DNA of 64,000 bases from Alviniconcha marisindica. Its lineage: Eukaryota > Mollusca > Gastropoda > Provannidae. Of this stretch, positions 11,061-24,807 are shown in pieces. The translations under genes and the position numbers were made by a program. The stretch covers positions 260,001 through 324,000 of the forward strand of contig JABMCL010000131.1 of NCBI GenBank assembly GCA_018857735.1, read 5' to 3'. The notes beneath the pieces were generated by a model. That model saw nothing but the letters and a program-made list of their open reading frames with translations. It had not been told where the DNA came from and ran no database searches. Position 1 is the first letter of the stretch. Every line of letters begins with the position of its first letter.

Positions 11061-14029
11061 ATCATGTAGAAATAATAACAGTTATGTGTTTTTGATGCAC
11101 GTATGCTGTTATCTCTGTGATCATAAAGGACATATATACATTTATGTAGTAATAATTAGAATCACGTGGACATTTGGCCATATTTACAATTATGTACTTT
11201 TGACGCTAGTAGGTCCCTATACTCTACAGTGGCGCGTCACATGGTCCTACTTATCACGCCACCAACACAAGTTGAGGTATCAGTCGAGCGTCGTCTGCTT
11301 CAAACACTGCGGTGATTGACCTAACATCAGTGCTGTGGTAGCGCCGGTTGATGTTCTAGCTCTCAGACTACACATTTTGCAGGTTTGGGCATTGTGGATA
11401 ATATTGTGAATTCTCCGTTTTTCTTTTTCTGGATAGAACATGTTGATGTTGTTTTCTCAGTGATTGTCTAGACAAATCGATTTTTCAGTGATGGTGCAGA
11501 CGGTTACACATACGCGAGAAGGATACGTAGTGTTTTCAAACGGTGCTGTCATGTTTATTTTCGGAGTCACATTGGACAGATTCAGCGACAGACGTTAAAT
11601 GTTGTCGTGGAGAATTATTTTCTTTGCGATTGAATCGAGGAAAACGTTTGCACCATTGGTTTGCATTGCGCTGTGCAAATAATTTTCGGTACACCAAATT
11701 TTCTTTTCAAGGTGAACCTAATTGATTATGTGGATAAATTCACAATATATTCCAGTGTTTGGGGAAAGCTTGGATGATGCTGGTGATGTTTCATTTCATT
11801 CTCAATCTGTCTGTCTTTGTGTCCCTCATGGCATGTGATGTCCAACAACCGCCACCCCACTTTAACATTATAAATTTAACATATATTGCTGTTTAGTGTT
11901 TAGCCAAAGTCCACACATGCAGTTAAAAAAACAAAAAAACTAAAAACTAATTATTATTTGCTCCCAGCATTTACATTCATATTTATTATTTATGCAGCTA
12001 AAGAAAGTTATTCCATGACAAAATACGCTTTTACATATCCACCAAAAAGAAAGAAAAATATTCAACTTTTGAAGTTTCAGACATTGTAGCCTTTTGGCTA
12101 TTTTGCGTCAATAACAAATATTGCCAAAGCCCAGGAAAAGTGACTATAAACTGGTTACTTTTCTCTCTTTTTTCTTCTTTTTTTCCCCGTGTCAAAAATG
12201 CGTTTTTAAGACAACAAAAATGAAGGGTTCCATCCCTCCAAACTGTAGTCATAGATGTCCTTCGGTGAGCTCTTGTTGTAGTCACTGATGCCGGATGGTA
12301 CAAAACAAGGCTGACAGGTTTTCAGTCTCCTCAGTACAAAATGTATTGGAAATCCAGCCTGTGTTCATTTGTTATCATACAAGCCATTGGTAAGATAACT
12401 GGAGCTGCTGAGCTCCTCAACCAGTTTTTCTTTGCTTCCACTTTTTGATGAATCTCCATTCCATGTGGTACTGAAGAAATCAAGGACAAGGTCCTCTGTG
12501 TTGAGAATGCAAAGCTATCAAATTTCAAAGATTCTCATTTTTTAGATCTGGAGAAGGGTAGAGTGTAGCTTTACATGCTTCTCCTATCAACAGGGATTCA
12601 GCCTTTTAATTCTGCCTTCTCAGTTAATTCAACTTCATTTTTTCTGAGCCCTCTTCAACCCTAAAGTGACACTAACATCAGAACAGTGGATCAGACTTGT
12701 AATTTGGTGACTTGTGTTTTGCTTTGATATGACCTTCACTGTTGACTGGGCATTAAACATTAAAAAACACCCCAAAAAACTAGCCGATCCAAAAATTACA
12801 TTGGGCAACAACACCAACAACAAAATTCATCTGTACTTCATAGAACTTTTTAGCAGCAAAGAAAGTGCTGAATGTGTATGTTTTTAAAGCACTGAATTCC
12901 ATAATAATTTGTACAAGTCTCAAGTCAAAGTGCTGTGCATGAAAATGACAAAAGCAACATTGTGCAAGCCATGGGATGGAGCTGGGTATTATTAGCCAGA
13001 ATACTGGTGAAAAAAATACAAAAATCAAGTTATGTTTTATGACATGTACACACCAGTCAACAGTGCACACATCCACAGCCTATCACTCAGTAGTCAGTAT
13101 CAGTCATCACTAAGTTAGTACCAGTAAAAGAAAATAAAGTGCATGTGCAGCTTGCAGTTACTGAGTAAGTTTTTGATGAGATTAGAGACTAAAATGGGCA
13201 GAAGTCGAGAAAAAGGTTGAAAAAAAAAACTATTCATCAGAACCACTTTATAGTTTAATGGAGAATGAGATGCATTACGATGTGAAATACTATATAATAT
13301 AAGATGGGATGACATTGACAATTATGGCAGCAGGGGATGACATTAACAAGTATGGCTCTGGGTACCATCCAAACAATGGAATACAAATGTGTGCTCTACT
13401 CTTGAAAATGATTCATGAAATTAGTTCAGCTTTCTGAGGATCAGTTTTACATGTTCATGTCTGGTTTTGTGAAAAATATAGTATTTTTTTTATAATAGAT
13501 ATAAAGTTTGCACATTTGCTCAGAGGTAAATGTACAGACAAGCAAAGGACTTGCAGTACTTATTGAGCAACTAAGAATACATGGATTAACTGCTGAGGAA
13601 TAATTTTCTCTACCAGGTGATAGTAGTGGACAGAAAAAAGAAGAAAAAAGGTGAGGTCTTATTTTATTGGTCTTGAAGATTTATGCCGAACAAGAAATGT
13701 GATCAAGAAGCTTTTTTGAAATAATACACAGCTTGTAGATGAAACAGTTGCCAGCTCTCAAGTGTTTGTGGGGTGATAAACTAACCAAACCCTCATGTCT
13801 AATGTAATTTCTAAGGGCCAGAGTTTCACTTTTGTCTTCATGCAGCTTTAAGGTCTCTTGCCAATTGTCCACCTCCTGACACTGACAGTCAGTGCTATGC
13901 TGCTGAGTGTCAACAGTCAAGAAATAAAAGGCCAGTGGAGTTGGACAATTGGTGGATGATGATGTCAGCAAATTTGTGATGGTTATTTATATAATATACT
14001 TTGGGAAATGATGTTAAGTAGTGTCTGTG

Positions 14030-14640
14030 TCTAGAGTGTAAACAGTGCTCTCCCAAGGCAGAAGAAATCAGGGCAGACCTTGGAACTGAGTGCATTATGA
14101 AGACTGCCCTAAAGCCAGCACCCATCATTAGGCTGGATAGTTCCAGTATCAGGAGATGGAGATGGCTGCTTTATGGTGCTCCCCCAAGGCAGAAGAAACC
14201 AGGGCAGACCTTGGCATCATGGTGGATTGTTTGAGGATCCTGAGATGGAGATGACTTCCTTTAAATGGTACTCTTCCAAGGCAGAAAACAAATGAACAAA
14301 AAGGGCAGGCCTTGGAAATGCATGAAAGACTGCCTTAACAGCTGACACCACCTTTTATAATGGATGATTTGAGGATCCTGAGATGGAAATGGCTGCCTTA
14401 CACTTTTTATAGTGCTCTCCCAAGAGAGAAAAAAAGGGGGAAGGCATTTGAAATTCTTTAAATTGATGGCCTTCAAACCGGCATCACCCATTATCAGGAT
14501 GGATGGTTTGGGGATCTGGGGATGGAGATGGCTGCCTTAGGGTGCTCTCCCAAGGTATAAGAAACCTGAGCAGACCTTGCAGATGCTATAAAGACTGCCT
14601 TTAAACTTTAAAGCCAGCATCACCCACACTTTATGGATCA
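14030..14640. repeat. Irregular ~95-140-bp tandem array upstream of desaturase exon 1
   Basis: Five units share CTCTCCCAAGGCAGAAGAAA, GGGCAGACCTTGG and GAGATGGAGATGGCTGCCTT. It ends about 90 bp before the desaturase start codon, probably in the intron that separates the 5' UTR from coding exon 1. Confidence 0.85.
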
Positions 14641-14729
14641 AATGTAGGTGGAATTTGTTATGTGGTTAACTGAATGTGAAACAATAAGTGAAATTTTAAA
14701 CTGTGCAGATCCAAGTCAGCAGATCTAAG

Positions 14730-14943
14730 ATGGCTCCCAAGACACCAGTTACAGATGTACCATCACCAGAAGGCCTGGAGGATGAAGTAGAACCAGTCAT
14801 CACAGAGGAAAACCAGATCAGTCAGAAACGCCATCCCATGGTCATAGTATGGCGAAATGTAATCTTGTTCATGTTTCTACACTTTGGTGCCCTCTACGCC
14901 ATGACCCTCATACCGAAAGCTCATCCTCTCACACTGATATGGA
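14730..14943 (+). CDS. SCD: Desaturase coding exon 1
   Basis: Codes residues 1-71 plus the first base of residue 72: an acidic polar N-terminus, then the first membrane segment around [17 protein letters not shown]. The donor is a strong GTAAGT at 14944. It ends in phase 1. Confidence 0.93.
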
Positions 14944-17900
14944 GTAAGTATGCCATGTGTGTGTGTGTGTGAGTACACGTTTATGTGTGTGTGAAATGTG
15001 AAGCTGCACTTTGCTGAGAAATGTGGCTAAATTTACAGTCAAGTACATGTACACTTCTGCCTAGAGTATGCAATGCTGTGCAAATAACATTCAGTGCTGG
15101 GAAGATAATGCAGTTTACTGGACTGCAAATAATAGTAAGTGCTGTGATATATATATATATATGCCTTTTTTATGGAATAAACAATCACTTCATGCAGTCA
15201 TATATGCCTTTTTTATGGAATAAACAATCACTTCATGTCGTCATCTTTTTTCTTCTCCCCAGCCAGCTTCGTAAAAGTGAAGATTCTTTTGTACATCTTA
15301 TATGTTTTGGAGGGGATGTGACAGGTTAAAAATAAAGATGACTAATTACATTAATTTTTGGACTTCATAAACTCTTGCAATAGGGCTTGGGCAGAAACGG
15401 TATGCATGCACATTGTGCTCCCCATCTGGCCCGCTGAGCTGTGTCAGTGTTTATTTAGGAGATGCCAACATAGCTTTCAATATAATATAGCTATATCTTA
15501 ACCATATGGTTGTAACTGACTAGTAGTAGTAGTGTGCAATATGTAGACATTATTTGCTTGTATACATCAGAACCACTTTGAATGCTTTTGCTCTGGGAAA
15601 AGATTGACAAGCATTTATTGGGAGAGGTTTTATGGGAAATAGAGAAGAAAAAAATGGGGGGGGGACTTGGAAAGCAAAAATTAAGTAGAGAAATGGGAAC
15701 AGACTACGCTGTATTCTGTGTGCCGTTCAGGTGCCTTCATGTGTGTGTGTGCATTCCTGTGTGTTGTACAGAGTGGATATTTTTGCTGACAGGTACCTAC
15801 ATTGATATTGTTTCAGCTTTGTTCTTGTACATAATGGGAGGAATTGGGATCACAGCAGGAGCACACAGACTGTGGGCTCACCGTGCCTACAAAGCAAAGT
15901 TACCACTACGTATTTTCCTGGTCTATTTCAATGCAATGGCTTTCCAGGTACGGGAACAGTTTTGTTAATATCACTCTCTCTTGGGTAACTCTATCTCTCT
16001 CTCTCCCCCCCCACTCTCTCTCTCTCTCTCTATATATATATGACAGTGTCAGTGTCTTGTAAATGTGAGAATAGAAAAGCACCTTTTTTTAGTTATGTCA
16101 TTTTTGGCCAGCAAGCTGCTGCAGCACCAACCTTGGCATGGTGATGCATCATCATAAGCCAGAGTTGCATGCAAATAAAAAACAAAGCAATTAAAAATAA
16201 ATAAAAATTAATGGCTTGGTCTTATGGTCATGGTCTTAGTGAGGGCTCATATGATTGAAAAATGATCTTCTATTGTATCTGAACTGATTGATGATCCTTT
16301 GCAACCAAATTCAGTTTGTTGGTCTATTACAGTATTAGCGTAAGCTGGAGTTTCTTGTGAAAAATTGCTTTGCTGTGTTAGGGTCACAGTAAAGGTTCAA
16401 ACTTCATTGAATGTTTGACTGGATATTTTCTGGGAACCCTTTCACTAAAGTAGGTTGCTCATGTACTAAATTATATCAGAGGGTTTAATGGTAGGTCAGT
16501 TTGCAAGCTAGCAGCAGTTCGAACAAATCCTTCCCAAAGTGTTAAATTGATGGTCACTCCAGCTGCATTCCTGTTGATGGCCTGGTCCCAGAAAGGTACA
16601 GAATCTGTATATCAGTTATTATTTAGATGTTGTGCTATATGACAAATCTTTCTCAGGATGTTGGTGATATGCAGTCGTGCCTTTTCTAAGAAATGCTACC
16701 CTCTCAAAACACACTGCTTCACTTGAAGCTGTGTTTGTACTTTGTCTGTGTGTGATGACGTCCAAGCCCTAACAAATACAAAGTCTCAATTTGTGTGGTG
16801 AAATCTCTGTATTCCAGAATGATATCTTTGAATGGGCCCGTGATCATCGTATGCATCACAAGTTCTCCGAGACGGATGCAGATCCACACAATGCAAAACG
16901 GGGCTTTTTCTTTTCTCACATGGGCTGGCTGCTGGTGCGTAAGCATCCTGACATCAGGGCAAAGGCCCATACCATTGATCTGTCAGATCTTCTCCGGGAC
17001 CCTGTTGTCAGGATACAACGAAAGTAAGCATTCAATTTTTTTGGTGTAAATTTCTCTTCCAAGTGTTTTGTTCATTAATAATAATAGTAATGTGTTTTTA
17101 TGTGCCATTTCGCCATTGGGGCATGTAACCTACTATAAGAAAATGAAGAGAAAAAAACAGTCACAACACAGCTTGATCCTATTTTGGGAGGGGGGCAGTA
17201 AAGCTGATGTTCTTAAAGGACAAGTCCAAGGTTAGGGGTGATTTTTGACATGATTTCTGTTAAAGCTTGCTGAGAACGATGATGTAGGTGAAACTGTGAT
17301 CTGAGGGTTATAAATGCACGAAAAAAGGCATTTTCTGTCATACCAAAAGCGACGCCATGACGCCCAAATCACGGGACCATATGCCTACTACGTCACTCTG
17401 GGAAGTTGCTGCAAAATGGCCAACTCGGGGCTCAGAAGACGAAACTGATACTTTGCCTGAGAGACCCACAAGGGTACAGCCATATCAGTTTGAGCCTGTA
17501 AGGCAGGATTTTGAAAGAGTACCAGAACATCGTGTCAGTTTCGAAGCAAACCCCATGCGGTATTCCATGGGGTTTGCGAAATCACACTCACTGAAGTGCT
17601 CGCTACACAAATGGGCGTGATGCGGCGCAGCAAGAAAGTCAGCTCGTTTGAATTGTATAAATTGAATCCACTTTCACCTCACTGTGGGTCGATTGTGCGG
17701 GAGCTCGTGCATTGTTGGGGTTGTCTGCGAATTGTTACAGTTCACGGCAACACAGTAGGCCGGCATAGTTAACTTTTTTGTCGACCACACGCATACACAG
17801 TTTACTGAAGAATCTAAGATGGCAACCGCACTGACTCCCCAGACTGATGTCACTTCCGGGAAAGTCACGTGACTGATGGAGAACCCGAGACTGTCTTTTG

Positions 17901-18967
17901 GCCAGCCTATAGAAAATAAAATCGATTAAAAACCCATTAAACAATTTTTTAATTTTTTATTTCATTAAATCTGAAACTAGTGACTCATTTGTCAATCATT
18001 TCGATGGTCATTTTGCATACTTAAAAACCTTGGACTTTTACTTTAGAGTCCTCTGCTGTGTTGCCTGAAAAAAAGTGTGATCTGTGTAACCATCAGCAAT
18101 GGATGATGTGGTTTGCTTGGACATTATAAATTTGATAATGGGGTGGTTTTGCTTTCTCTTAAGCAAAGTTCTATGAATTTTGTATCTGTTCCGTCAATCT
18201 TTTGGGGGGAAATAAATTCTGTTTTCTGTTTTTTGTTTTTGGAAAAGCATGCACTGACCATCAGTGTAACTGTAACCTGCTCTTTTCCCATAACTATGTT
18301 CTTTTGTGATGACACTTGACAGTGCTAATATGTTAAGTGCCTGTATATTTGTTTACCTTGCAGGTTTTCATTGTACGTATCACTTACTGCCCTTGCTACT
18401 AGTTCTTTGTCCCATGTTTAATAAGTGCAAGAAAAATCAGTTCCGCAAACAGATCTCTATGAAAGAGTAAAGTGTGTCCAATGTGCATAAGTGACAATTA
18501 TGTGTTCTCTCACGTACCTTCAAATTTTGCTTCTGGATTCCAGGTTGTACAAGCCTCTGATGGTGCTCAGCTGCTTTGTGGTTCCTACTGTGGTGCCTTG
18601 GTACTTCTGGGGAGAGAGCCTGTGGAATGCCTACTTTTTGGCTGCCATTATGCGCTACTGCTTCGGCCTGAATGCCACCTGGCTGGTCAACAGCGCTGCC
18701 CACATGTGGGGTAACAAGCCGTATGACCAGAACATCAACCCCGTGCAGAACCTGGCCGTGGCCTTCACTGCAGTGGGAGAAGGCTTCCACAACTACCACC
18801 ATGTCTTTCCTCATGACTACTCTACCAGCGAGTATGGATGGCATATCAACCTGACCACCATGTTCATCGACTGCATGGCCTTTCTGGGGCTGGCCTATGA
18901 CCGTCGCCGTATCCCCACAGCACTTGTCTTGAAGCGCAGAGCTCGCACTGGTGATGGTACCGACTAA
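14730..18967 (+). CDS. SCD: Stearoyl-CoA (acyl-CoA delta-9) desaturase, complete, four coding exons
   Basis: Coding exons 14730-14943, 15793-15947, 16818-17023 and 18544-18967 join in phase to 999 nt, a 332-residue protein, the usual size for this family. It inserts a cis-delta-9 double bond into saturated acyl-CoA at the ER membrane, using oxygen and electrons from cytochrome b5. All expected di-iron ligand motifs are visible: HRLWAH (residues 96-101), HRMHH (133-137), NSAAH (241-245) and HNYHH (274-278). Hydrophobic stretches near residues 42-62, 75-93 and 197-230 fit the four-helix membrane topology. The start ATG at 14730 was chosen because MAPKTP opens the family-like polar N-terminus; an in-frame ATG lies nine codons upstream, but an AG at about 14707 suggests a splice acceptor between the two, so the 5' UTR probably starts in a separate upstream exon. 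Which paralogue this is (SCD1 or SCD5 type) cannot be told. Confidence 0.95.
15793..15947 (+). CDS. SCD: Desaturase coding exon 2 (histidine box I)
   Basis: The acceptor CAG ends at 15792 and the donor GTACGG begins at 15948. The exon codes residues 72-123, including the signature [15 protein letters not shown] and [12 protein letters not shown]. It ends in phase 0 after AMAFQ. Confidence 0.95.
16818..17023 (+). CDS. SCD: Desaturase coding exon 3 (histidine box II)
   Basis: The acceptor CAG ends at 16817 and the donor GTAAGC begins at 17024. The exon codes residues 124-191 plus two bases, opening with [20 protein letters not shown], which is diagnostic of animal delta-9 desaturases, followed by [11 protein letters not shown]. 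Confidence 0.96.
17213..18046 (-). mobile_element. Kolobok-like THAP-coding DNA transposon remnant, copy 1
   Basis: This is an element of about 826 bp in desaturase intron 3. It is bounded by TTAA (17213-17216) and TTAG (18043-18046), and its ends are inverted repeats around CAAGTCCAAGGTT. On the minus strand an ATG at 17766 opens a THAP zinc-finger reading frame: [10 protein letters not shown], then KW, then C..H. The frame is interrupted by a TGA where the sister copy at 45.6 kb has an Arg codon. No catalytic region is present, so it cannot move on its own. A THAP domain with TTAA duplication is known from the Kolobok superfamily; the assignment is an inference. Confidence 0.8.
18544..18967 (+). 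CDS. SCD: Desaturase coding exon 4 (NxxxH, histidine box III, stop)
   Basis: The acceptor CAG ends at 18543 and the stop TAA is at 18965-18967. The exon codes residues 192-332: two membrane segments, [24 protein letters not shown], the conserved EYGWHIN, and a basic tail with [12 protein letters not shown]. The exon is richer in GC than its flanks, as expected for real coding sequence. Confidence 0.96.
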
Positions 18968-20174
18968 CCCTGAGGGGCTGAGGACTGGTTTAAGGCTCGC
19001 CAATTATAGATTAGGTAACTCTTCAATTAGTAATACAGTAAGTCATGAATAGGTATGAGTTGTTGATGATGTAAAGGTTTATTGCTGTCGTAAAGAATTG
19101 TACATTTTCAGGAAAGAGTGAACATTTGCGTATAGGATGAGACGGAGAATATTTTTGACCTGTGTAAGGAATCATGTGAGTCCGTGTAATGATGAATGCA
19201 TGTCTGTGCACAAAGAAGGCTTTTCTTTTCTTTCTCTCACTTGATGTGTGTATTTAAGGGAGACCACTGACGCATTTCGAACCTTGGCAAATGTGTTATA
19301 AGCATATGTTTTTTCACTGAGACTAATCCCATGATAGTTCAAACTTGACACAATTGTCATCTGCAATGAGCTTTACATTTCCAAAACAGTGTTTCCCATC
19401 CCAGTAGAAACCTCAGTGTTTGTATTTTCTTGTTGTGCTGGTTAACCAAGCTCTTTGAAACAACACATGTTTATGATCTCTGCTAACTTCTGCGCATTCT
19501 TACTGCTTACCTTGTCCTGTGATGAAAGAATTTGAAAATAATAATGCATCACATTTTCTAATCTTGAATGTGAGTTGAGTGAACATTTGCTTTTTGGTTA
19601 TAATATTTAGGTGGACAGCTGGTAGCTACAACTGATGACTTCTTTTCTAATTAAGATTAACAAGCTAATCTACCTGCACCAGACTTTGTACTTAACAAAA
19701 TTCCCAGGCTCAAGTAAGAGTACAAACACTATAGATTCCAAGCAATGTTTTTGGGGTGATCTGAGAAATTTGAAAGTTGATTGGTGCCATATTTATCAAA
19801 AGCCACTAAAGTCCAAAGCTATAAAAAAGAAATATATATAAAAAATTGTCTGTGATCTCAAACATGTATTCAATGCATACAATTTATGTTTTCCTGAAAT
19901 TGTCATTTTTATGTGTGGAGATTTTGTTGCATTTGTAAATGCACACATGCATCATCAGATCATACTGACACTGCACCATCTTACACAGAACACTACAAAA
20001 AGAACTAAAAAAACAACACTGCGACATGTACCAGAAGTGTGTAACATGCAGGCCAAATAACCAGAATGAGTACTTGTGATCTAGAAATTGCTTTCTTTTT
20101 GTCCCCGACTTGCAAGACTCACATGTATGTGCAAAACTATTCCTTTGCAACTTAGCATCTTTGTACTGCTGCCA

Positions 20175-20290
20175 AAATGCAAGACCACCAAAAGACAACT
20201 ACAATAATTATTTCTAGCCAATCAAATGCAAGACCACCTATCAAAGGACAACTACAATCATTATTTCTAGCCAATCAAATGGAGGGCTTA
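20175..20290. repeat. ~58-bp duplication
   Basis: Two copies share AATGCAAGACCACC and TATTTCTAGCCAATCAAATG. Confidence 0.85.
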
Positions 20291-20519
20291 AGCTGTTGTT
20301 TGATTTCCTTGCCTGTTCATTCCCCAGACAGTGGTCTGCAGGCACCTGACATGGGACCGATGCAAGCAGACACACTGAGGGGTGTATGAAGGGGGTGTCC
20401 TATGCAGGGATGGTCTCAGTTGTGCACAGCTAGACAGCTACACCCAAAATGCAACTTTGGTGGAGAAAGGTGCTGTGCAAAAATGCCACCCTTGATGGAG
20501 AAGGGTGCAATTGTTACGC

Positions 20520-21020
20520 AAAATGTTGTGACTGGTATGAGCCCACAAAATGTTGTGACTGGTATGAGCCCACCTAAGGAGTTAAGTGACACTGCCAGTA
20601 TACTCCAATGGCTTTAAATTTCAGTGATGGGGAAGTTCACACTCCACTGGATGGTGCCATTTGTTCCTGTAGGGGATTTGTATGACTTGTATAATTGTAT
20701 AACATTTATCTGTGTTTTCCTGTTGTTTTGGAATTGCGCATGCCCTGTACAACTGAAAGTGAAAACAGATTGGGAATTACATGTGCATTGTACAACTACG
20801 AGGCACAAATCTATTACATTGGGAGTTGTATGTGTATTTTACAACCACATGGCAGAAATCTGCTACCTTGGAAGTTGCACATGCATTGTACAACTGTAAG
20901 ACAGAAATCTGTTGTTCTGGGAGTTACATATGCACTGTAAGACAGAAGTCTGTTGTTCTGGGAACTAACTGTGTGGCAAAAGTACTTGCTTTTGGAGTTG
21001 CACAACTGTAAAGCGGAAAT
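20520..21020. repeat. Short tandem duplications and ~60-bp degenerate array
   Basis: A 27-bp duplication (AAATGTTGTGACTGGTATGA) at about 20520-20573 is followed by five or six units sharing CAGAAATCTGTTGTTCTGGG and GCATTGTACAACTG. Confidence 0.8.
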
Positions 21021-24000
21021 CAAAAGTTAAGGACAAACTTCTGTTGTTTTTGTTGACACTTTGAAAGTGCATACAACAGACAAGATAAAGTGTGTGCATA
21101 GCATCTTTAGTTATGGGGCAGGCATTCATGAAAAATAATTTCTGACTGCAAAAGCTTTAATTAATGTTTGAATTGTGATGAGATCTTTTAAACTTCACAT
21201 AGTAGTAACCTTCTTTGAGGTGTTATACCAGTTACCAGTTTTGATTACCACGACCCATTCTGAAGGCAGGTCAGAAAATGGAAAGTTTTGTTTTCCTGTT
21301 TTGAATGCGAGTAAGCATTTGATTTGTTTTCCCTATGAACACAGAGTAACTTGAAGTGTTTTTGTGTGTGTGTGTTTTATGCATCAGGAATGAGATTTAG
21401 ATTTACAAGCATTTGTCATTCTCTTGATTACCTGACGTCGTTTTCTACTGCATTTTAATACTGTTGCACTCTTGTAGAGTAGAATATTGACCTTTCCATC
21501 TCACTCTGTATTATTATATGTGTAGGTTTTGCTGCAACTATGACAAGGTTGTGTGTTGCATTTGTTATGTTCATTATTTTGGGGTGTATCAAGAAACCCA
21601 GATATACAAGTATTCAACATTTACTTCAGTTACCAGAAAATGTTTTATACACAAATTTCATGTTTGCACATTGTAGAATAGATTTGACCTCTTTATCTCT
21701 GAGATTGTTGTAAGTATATATGATTTGTTGCAAAGACAGCTTCATTTTGCTTTTGTTAAATCTTTTTTTCTTCTTCAAGTAATAACTTCATACGTGGTAA
21801 TACCTAACATTCCTCTCTGGCTCCAGGCAAGAAGACCATTTTGAATCCTGCCAGAAATGAGAAGCCTGTGTTCACTGACACTCCACTGACTCATTGCTAC
21901 AACCCATGACAAACTTTGGTCACAAGCCCACGTAAACATAATAGGAATGGTGTAAAAGAAAAACACTTCCTTGGAACTCTGCCCGGGGGAAGTTTGGGCA
22001 GGTTTCCTTGAGGGAAGCCAGGTGCGACAGATTTGTGCTTACTGTTTACTCACTTGCTGCACCCTAATGGGTAACAATCTGATTTCCCTCCCACTACCAT
22101 TGTCAAGGTCTGATTGCATCCTTGGAGGATCATTCAGATTGCACTAGTCACCTTGTCTTTCCACAAGCACCTGTGATGTCTTCTTCATATGTTTGTCTTC
22201 CACTTTACACCATTAAAAATATTGCTAAAGAAGTCTGCCAACAAATGAACAGGTAAGAGCGGAACTTGAAACAAAGGCGCTGGTGTAAATGTGATGGCGT
22301 GTGGACAACAGTTGCGGCATTCTTGACTTAAGTGAAGTGTTGCAAAATTGTCTAGTGGTGTGCAGGTGAGAGAGGAATGGGTCCATCATGAACTGTCCTA
22401 GTGTCATCATGGCTTTTTAAGCTCTGATTGTTTTCTTTGGATGCATTTCATGGCAACAAATTGCGACTGGGGAGGAGGGTATTATGTGCGTACATTATCT
22501 TCATATTTCTGTTCTTGTTTTTACTTGATGATTATCCTTTTTGAGTCGGTGTACATATTTAATGTTTTTCAAGTATCTTCCCCTGATGGAGGCCCAGGAT
22601 GTCTGATGACACCCTCCTGTCTGGAATTTTAGGGCCAGTCATTTGATTTCCCTTACCTGTCTCCTCTGTTATTTTCTACCTAATCCTGTTGCTCTTTTGT
22701 CTTGTCATTTTTCTGAGGTGCAGTCTCCTGGCTTTTTTTCTTTCTAGAAACTTCTCCAACGTTTTTCCTTAAGAGATGGACTTTTTGGCTGGGTGATGAT
22801 AGTTTGCTGCCATATGACAATGGTATTTGCCATTTTGCATATTTTGTTTGTTTTTTAACCCAGTCTGTTCGTTTAAAAATAAAAAATTGTGAATCTTGTA
22901 TCGATAGATGGAGTGGTTGACAGTACTAGGATGTCCTGGCCTTGTATGCTTTTTAAACAAGGGCAGAAGAGTTTTGAAATGTGCATTTGCTTATGACAGA
23001 GTTGGATTGTCCTGAGGAAACCATGTGCGATTGACAGGACATTAAAATCTAATTACTAACAATCAGATTTGTATCTTGTGGTTTTCTTTTTAAGAAGTAA
23101 GTCATTTTTGGTTTGTTTTATTTTGTACCATTGGTACTTGAAGGAAATACTCAAAACATGATGTTTGCCATGACCTAAGTGTATGTGCAATTGCGCACCA
23201 ATCAGATTTTAGTTGAAAGAGTGTGTTAGAATAGAGCTTATGTCGAGAATGGAACTTATGTGTGCTATGAAAACCTGATGGTGGCTTCTAAGCCAAAGAA
23301 GTGAAAGACCCACAATATCCAAATTCTGGTATGCATTGTTTGCTGTAATAAATGGCAAACTGGTAAGTGGTGAACGGTTTAAACTGGAACTAATTACTTT
23401 CCAGGCGCAATGGAAGTGGACAGGAAATACCAGTGTGTGGCATATATGCATAAACTAGATGTAAAGAGATGGAAATAAAGAAAACAAAGGCAATTATTTG
23501 ATACACAATGGGTCCCGCAAGAACATTCCAATTGCAAAACACTGGAAGAATTCAGCTTGTTAGTGATTGCCTTCACCTGTCACGTTTCTGCTTTTGCTGT
23601 ATCTGTGTCTGAATACTGGAGGCATTTTAGTGCATGCACACTGAGTGGTATCAAATAAACTTATAAAGTATTGGCTTCTGTATCTGTGACAATCATAACT
23701 GGCAGTGGGAATGTATGCTTGAACAAAAAGAAAAAAATGAGGTGACAAATTTGATTATTCATCTGTAAAAAGTGTGTTTAAAAAAGAAACAAACCCCAAA
23801 ACCCACCCTTGATCGACAGCATTCAATGAAACAAGATTGAAAATGGGCTGATTTTAATGGTTTGAAAGATCTTCCTTAAAGGAACTAGCTAAGATTTGGC
23901 ACACACACAACAACAAGGAATTTTTGTTACTTTAGTCATGATTTGTCTGTTTCATTTCTTTTCTTCTTCTCCATCTGCTGGCTAATTTTATTAAAATCTT

Positions 24001-24591
24001 ACTGGTCAGTATGAGCTAAAAACAGACTGGGGTAAAACCCAATAGACCATACCATTCCGTGTGGACTTACATTTTTTTTCTAGAAAGCTGTACATCACCA
24101 AAGGTTCACTCCACAGAGATAAAAACAATCAGTAACATGAGCAGTTTAGCCAGCTATGGAGAGTTCCTTTGAATCTAGAAAAATGCCTTTTCTTGGCCAT
24201 TTTAATGGGATCTTTCCAATACTGCTTGGGCCTTACATATTCTTACCAGTCTCACATACCTTCATACCTATGTGTACAAATGTACATGGCAAAACTTTAT
24301 ACCAAAGTAGATTTTGCACTATGTCACAGATACAATATTTCATTTTTTTGCCATTCCCTGCCAATAAAATTAGTGCTTGCTTTAAACGTGCTGTTTAATA
24401 CATATCATTGTGTAAATCTGGACACATCCCTCAAGTTGTGTAATATATTTTCAGAGATGGCTAAAGAAACACGTAATTTTTTTTCTTTTTCTACTTTGTG
24501 TTCTGGATTACACTGTGTTGTAGATTTAAAAACTGCTGTGCTTTTTTTGTTCTGTTCTCATCACTGTCAGGTTTGTTAGGAAAAAGGTTGA

Positions 24592-24599
<8 letters not shown>

Positions 24600-24623
<24 letters not shown>

Positions 24624-24625
24624 GA
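24600..24625. repeat. Poly-G tract
   Basis: An uninterrupted run of about 22 G lies just left of the 36-bp array. Similar G/C runs are at 27955-27979, 37020-37036, 52525-52550 and 60161-60181. Confidence 0.95.
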
Positions 24626-24807
24626 TAGTGGTTACCTACAATGTCAGTTTCATTCTTGTTTTTATAATTCAGTGCTGTTTTTGTTCCTTTAGACGTGCTG
24701 TTCAATTGAGGGAAAATAAAATTCCTCTGAAAAATGGAATGAATAAAAGTACTGACATTATCTTTTACGAGCATTTTGTTGACTGTTTTGAACAATCATA
24801 CTGGTCT

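Larger units (their letters stand above)
9720..14029. other. AT-rich spacer, possibly holding desaturase promoter and 5' UTR exon
   Basis: No protein-like exon was found. A CpG-containing stretch around 11200-11420 is the best-looking place for a transcription start, but there is no decisive motif. Confidence 0.35.
18968..24599. other. Desaturase 3' UTR and spacer
   Basis: AT-rich sequence without a supported exon on either strand. AATAAA-type signals are seen only far away (about 22878 and 23654), so the 3' UTR length is unresolved. It includes the small repeats at 20.2-21.0 kb. Confidence 0.45.

Noticed and set aside
18437..19003. 188-codon minus-strand frame
   Set aside because: It is the antisense shadow of desaturase exon 4.
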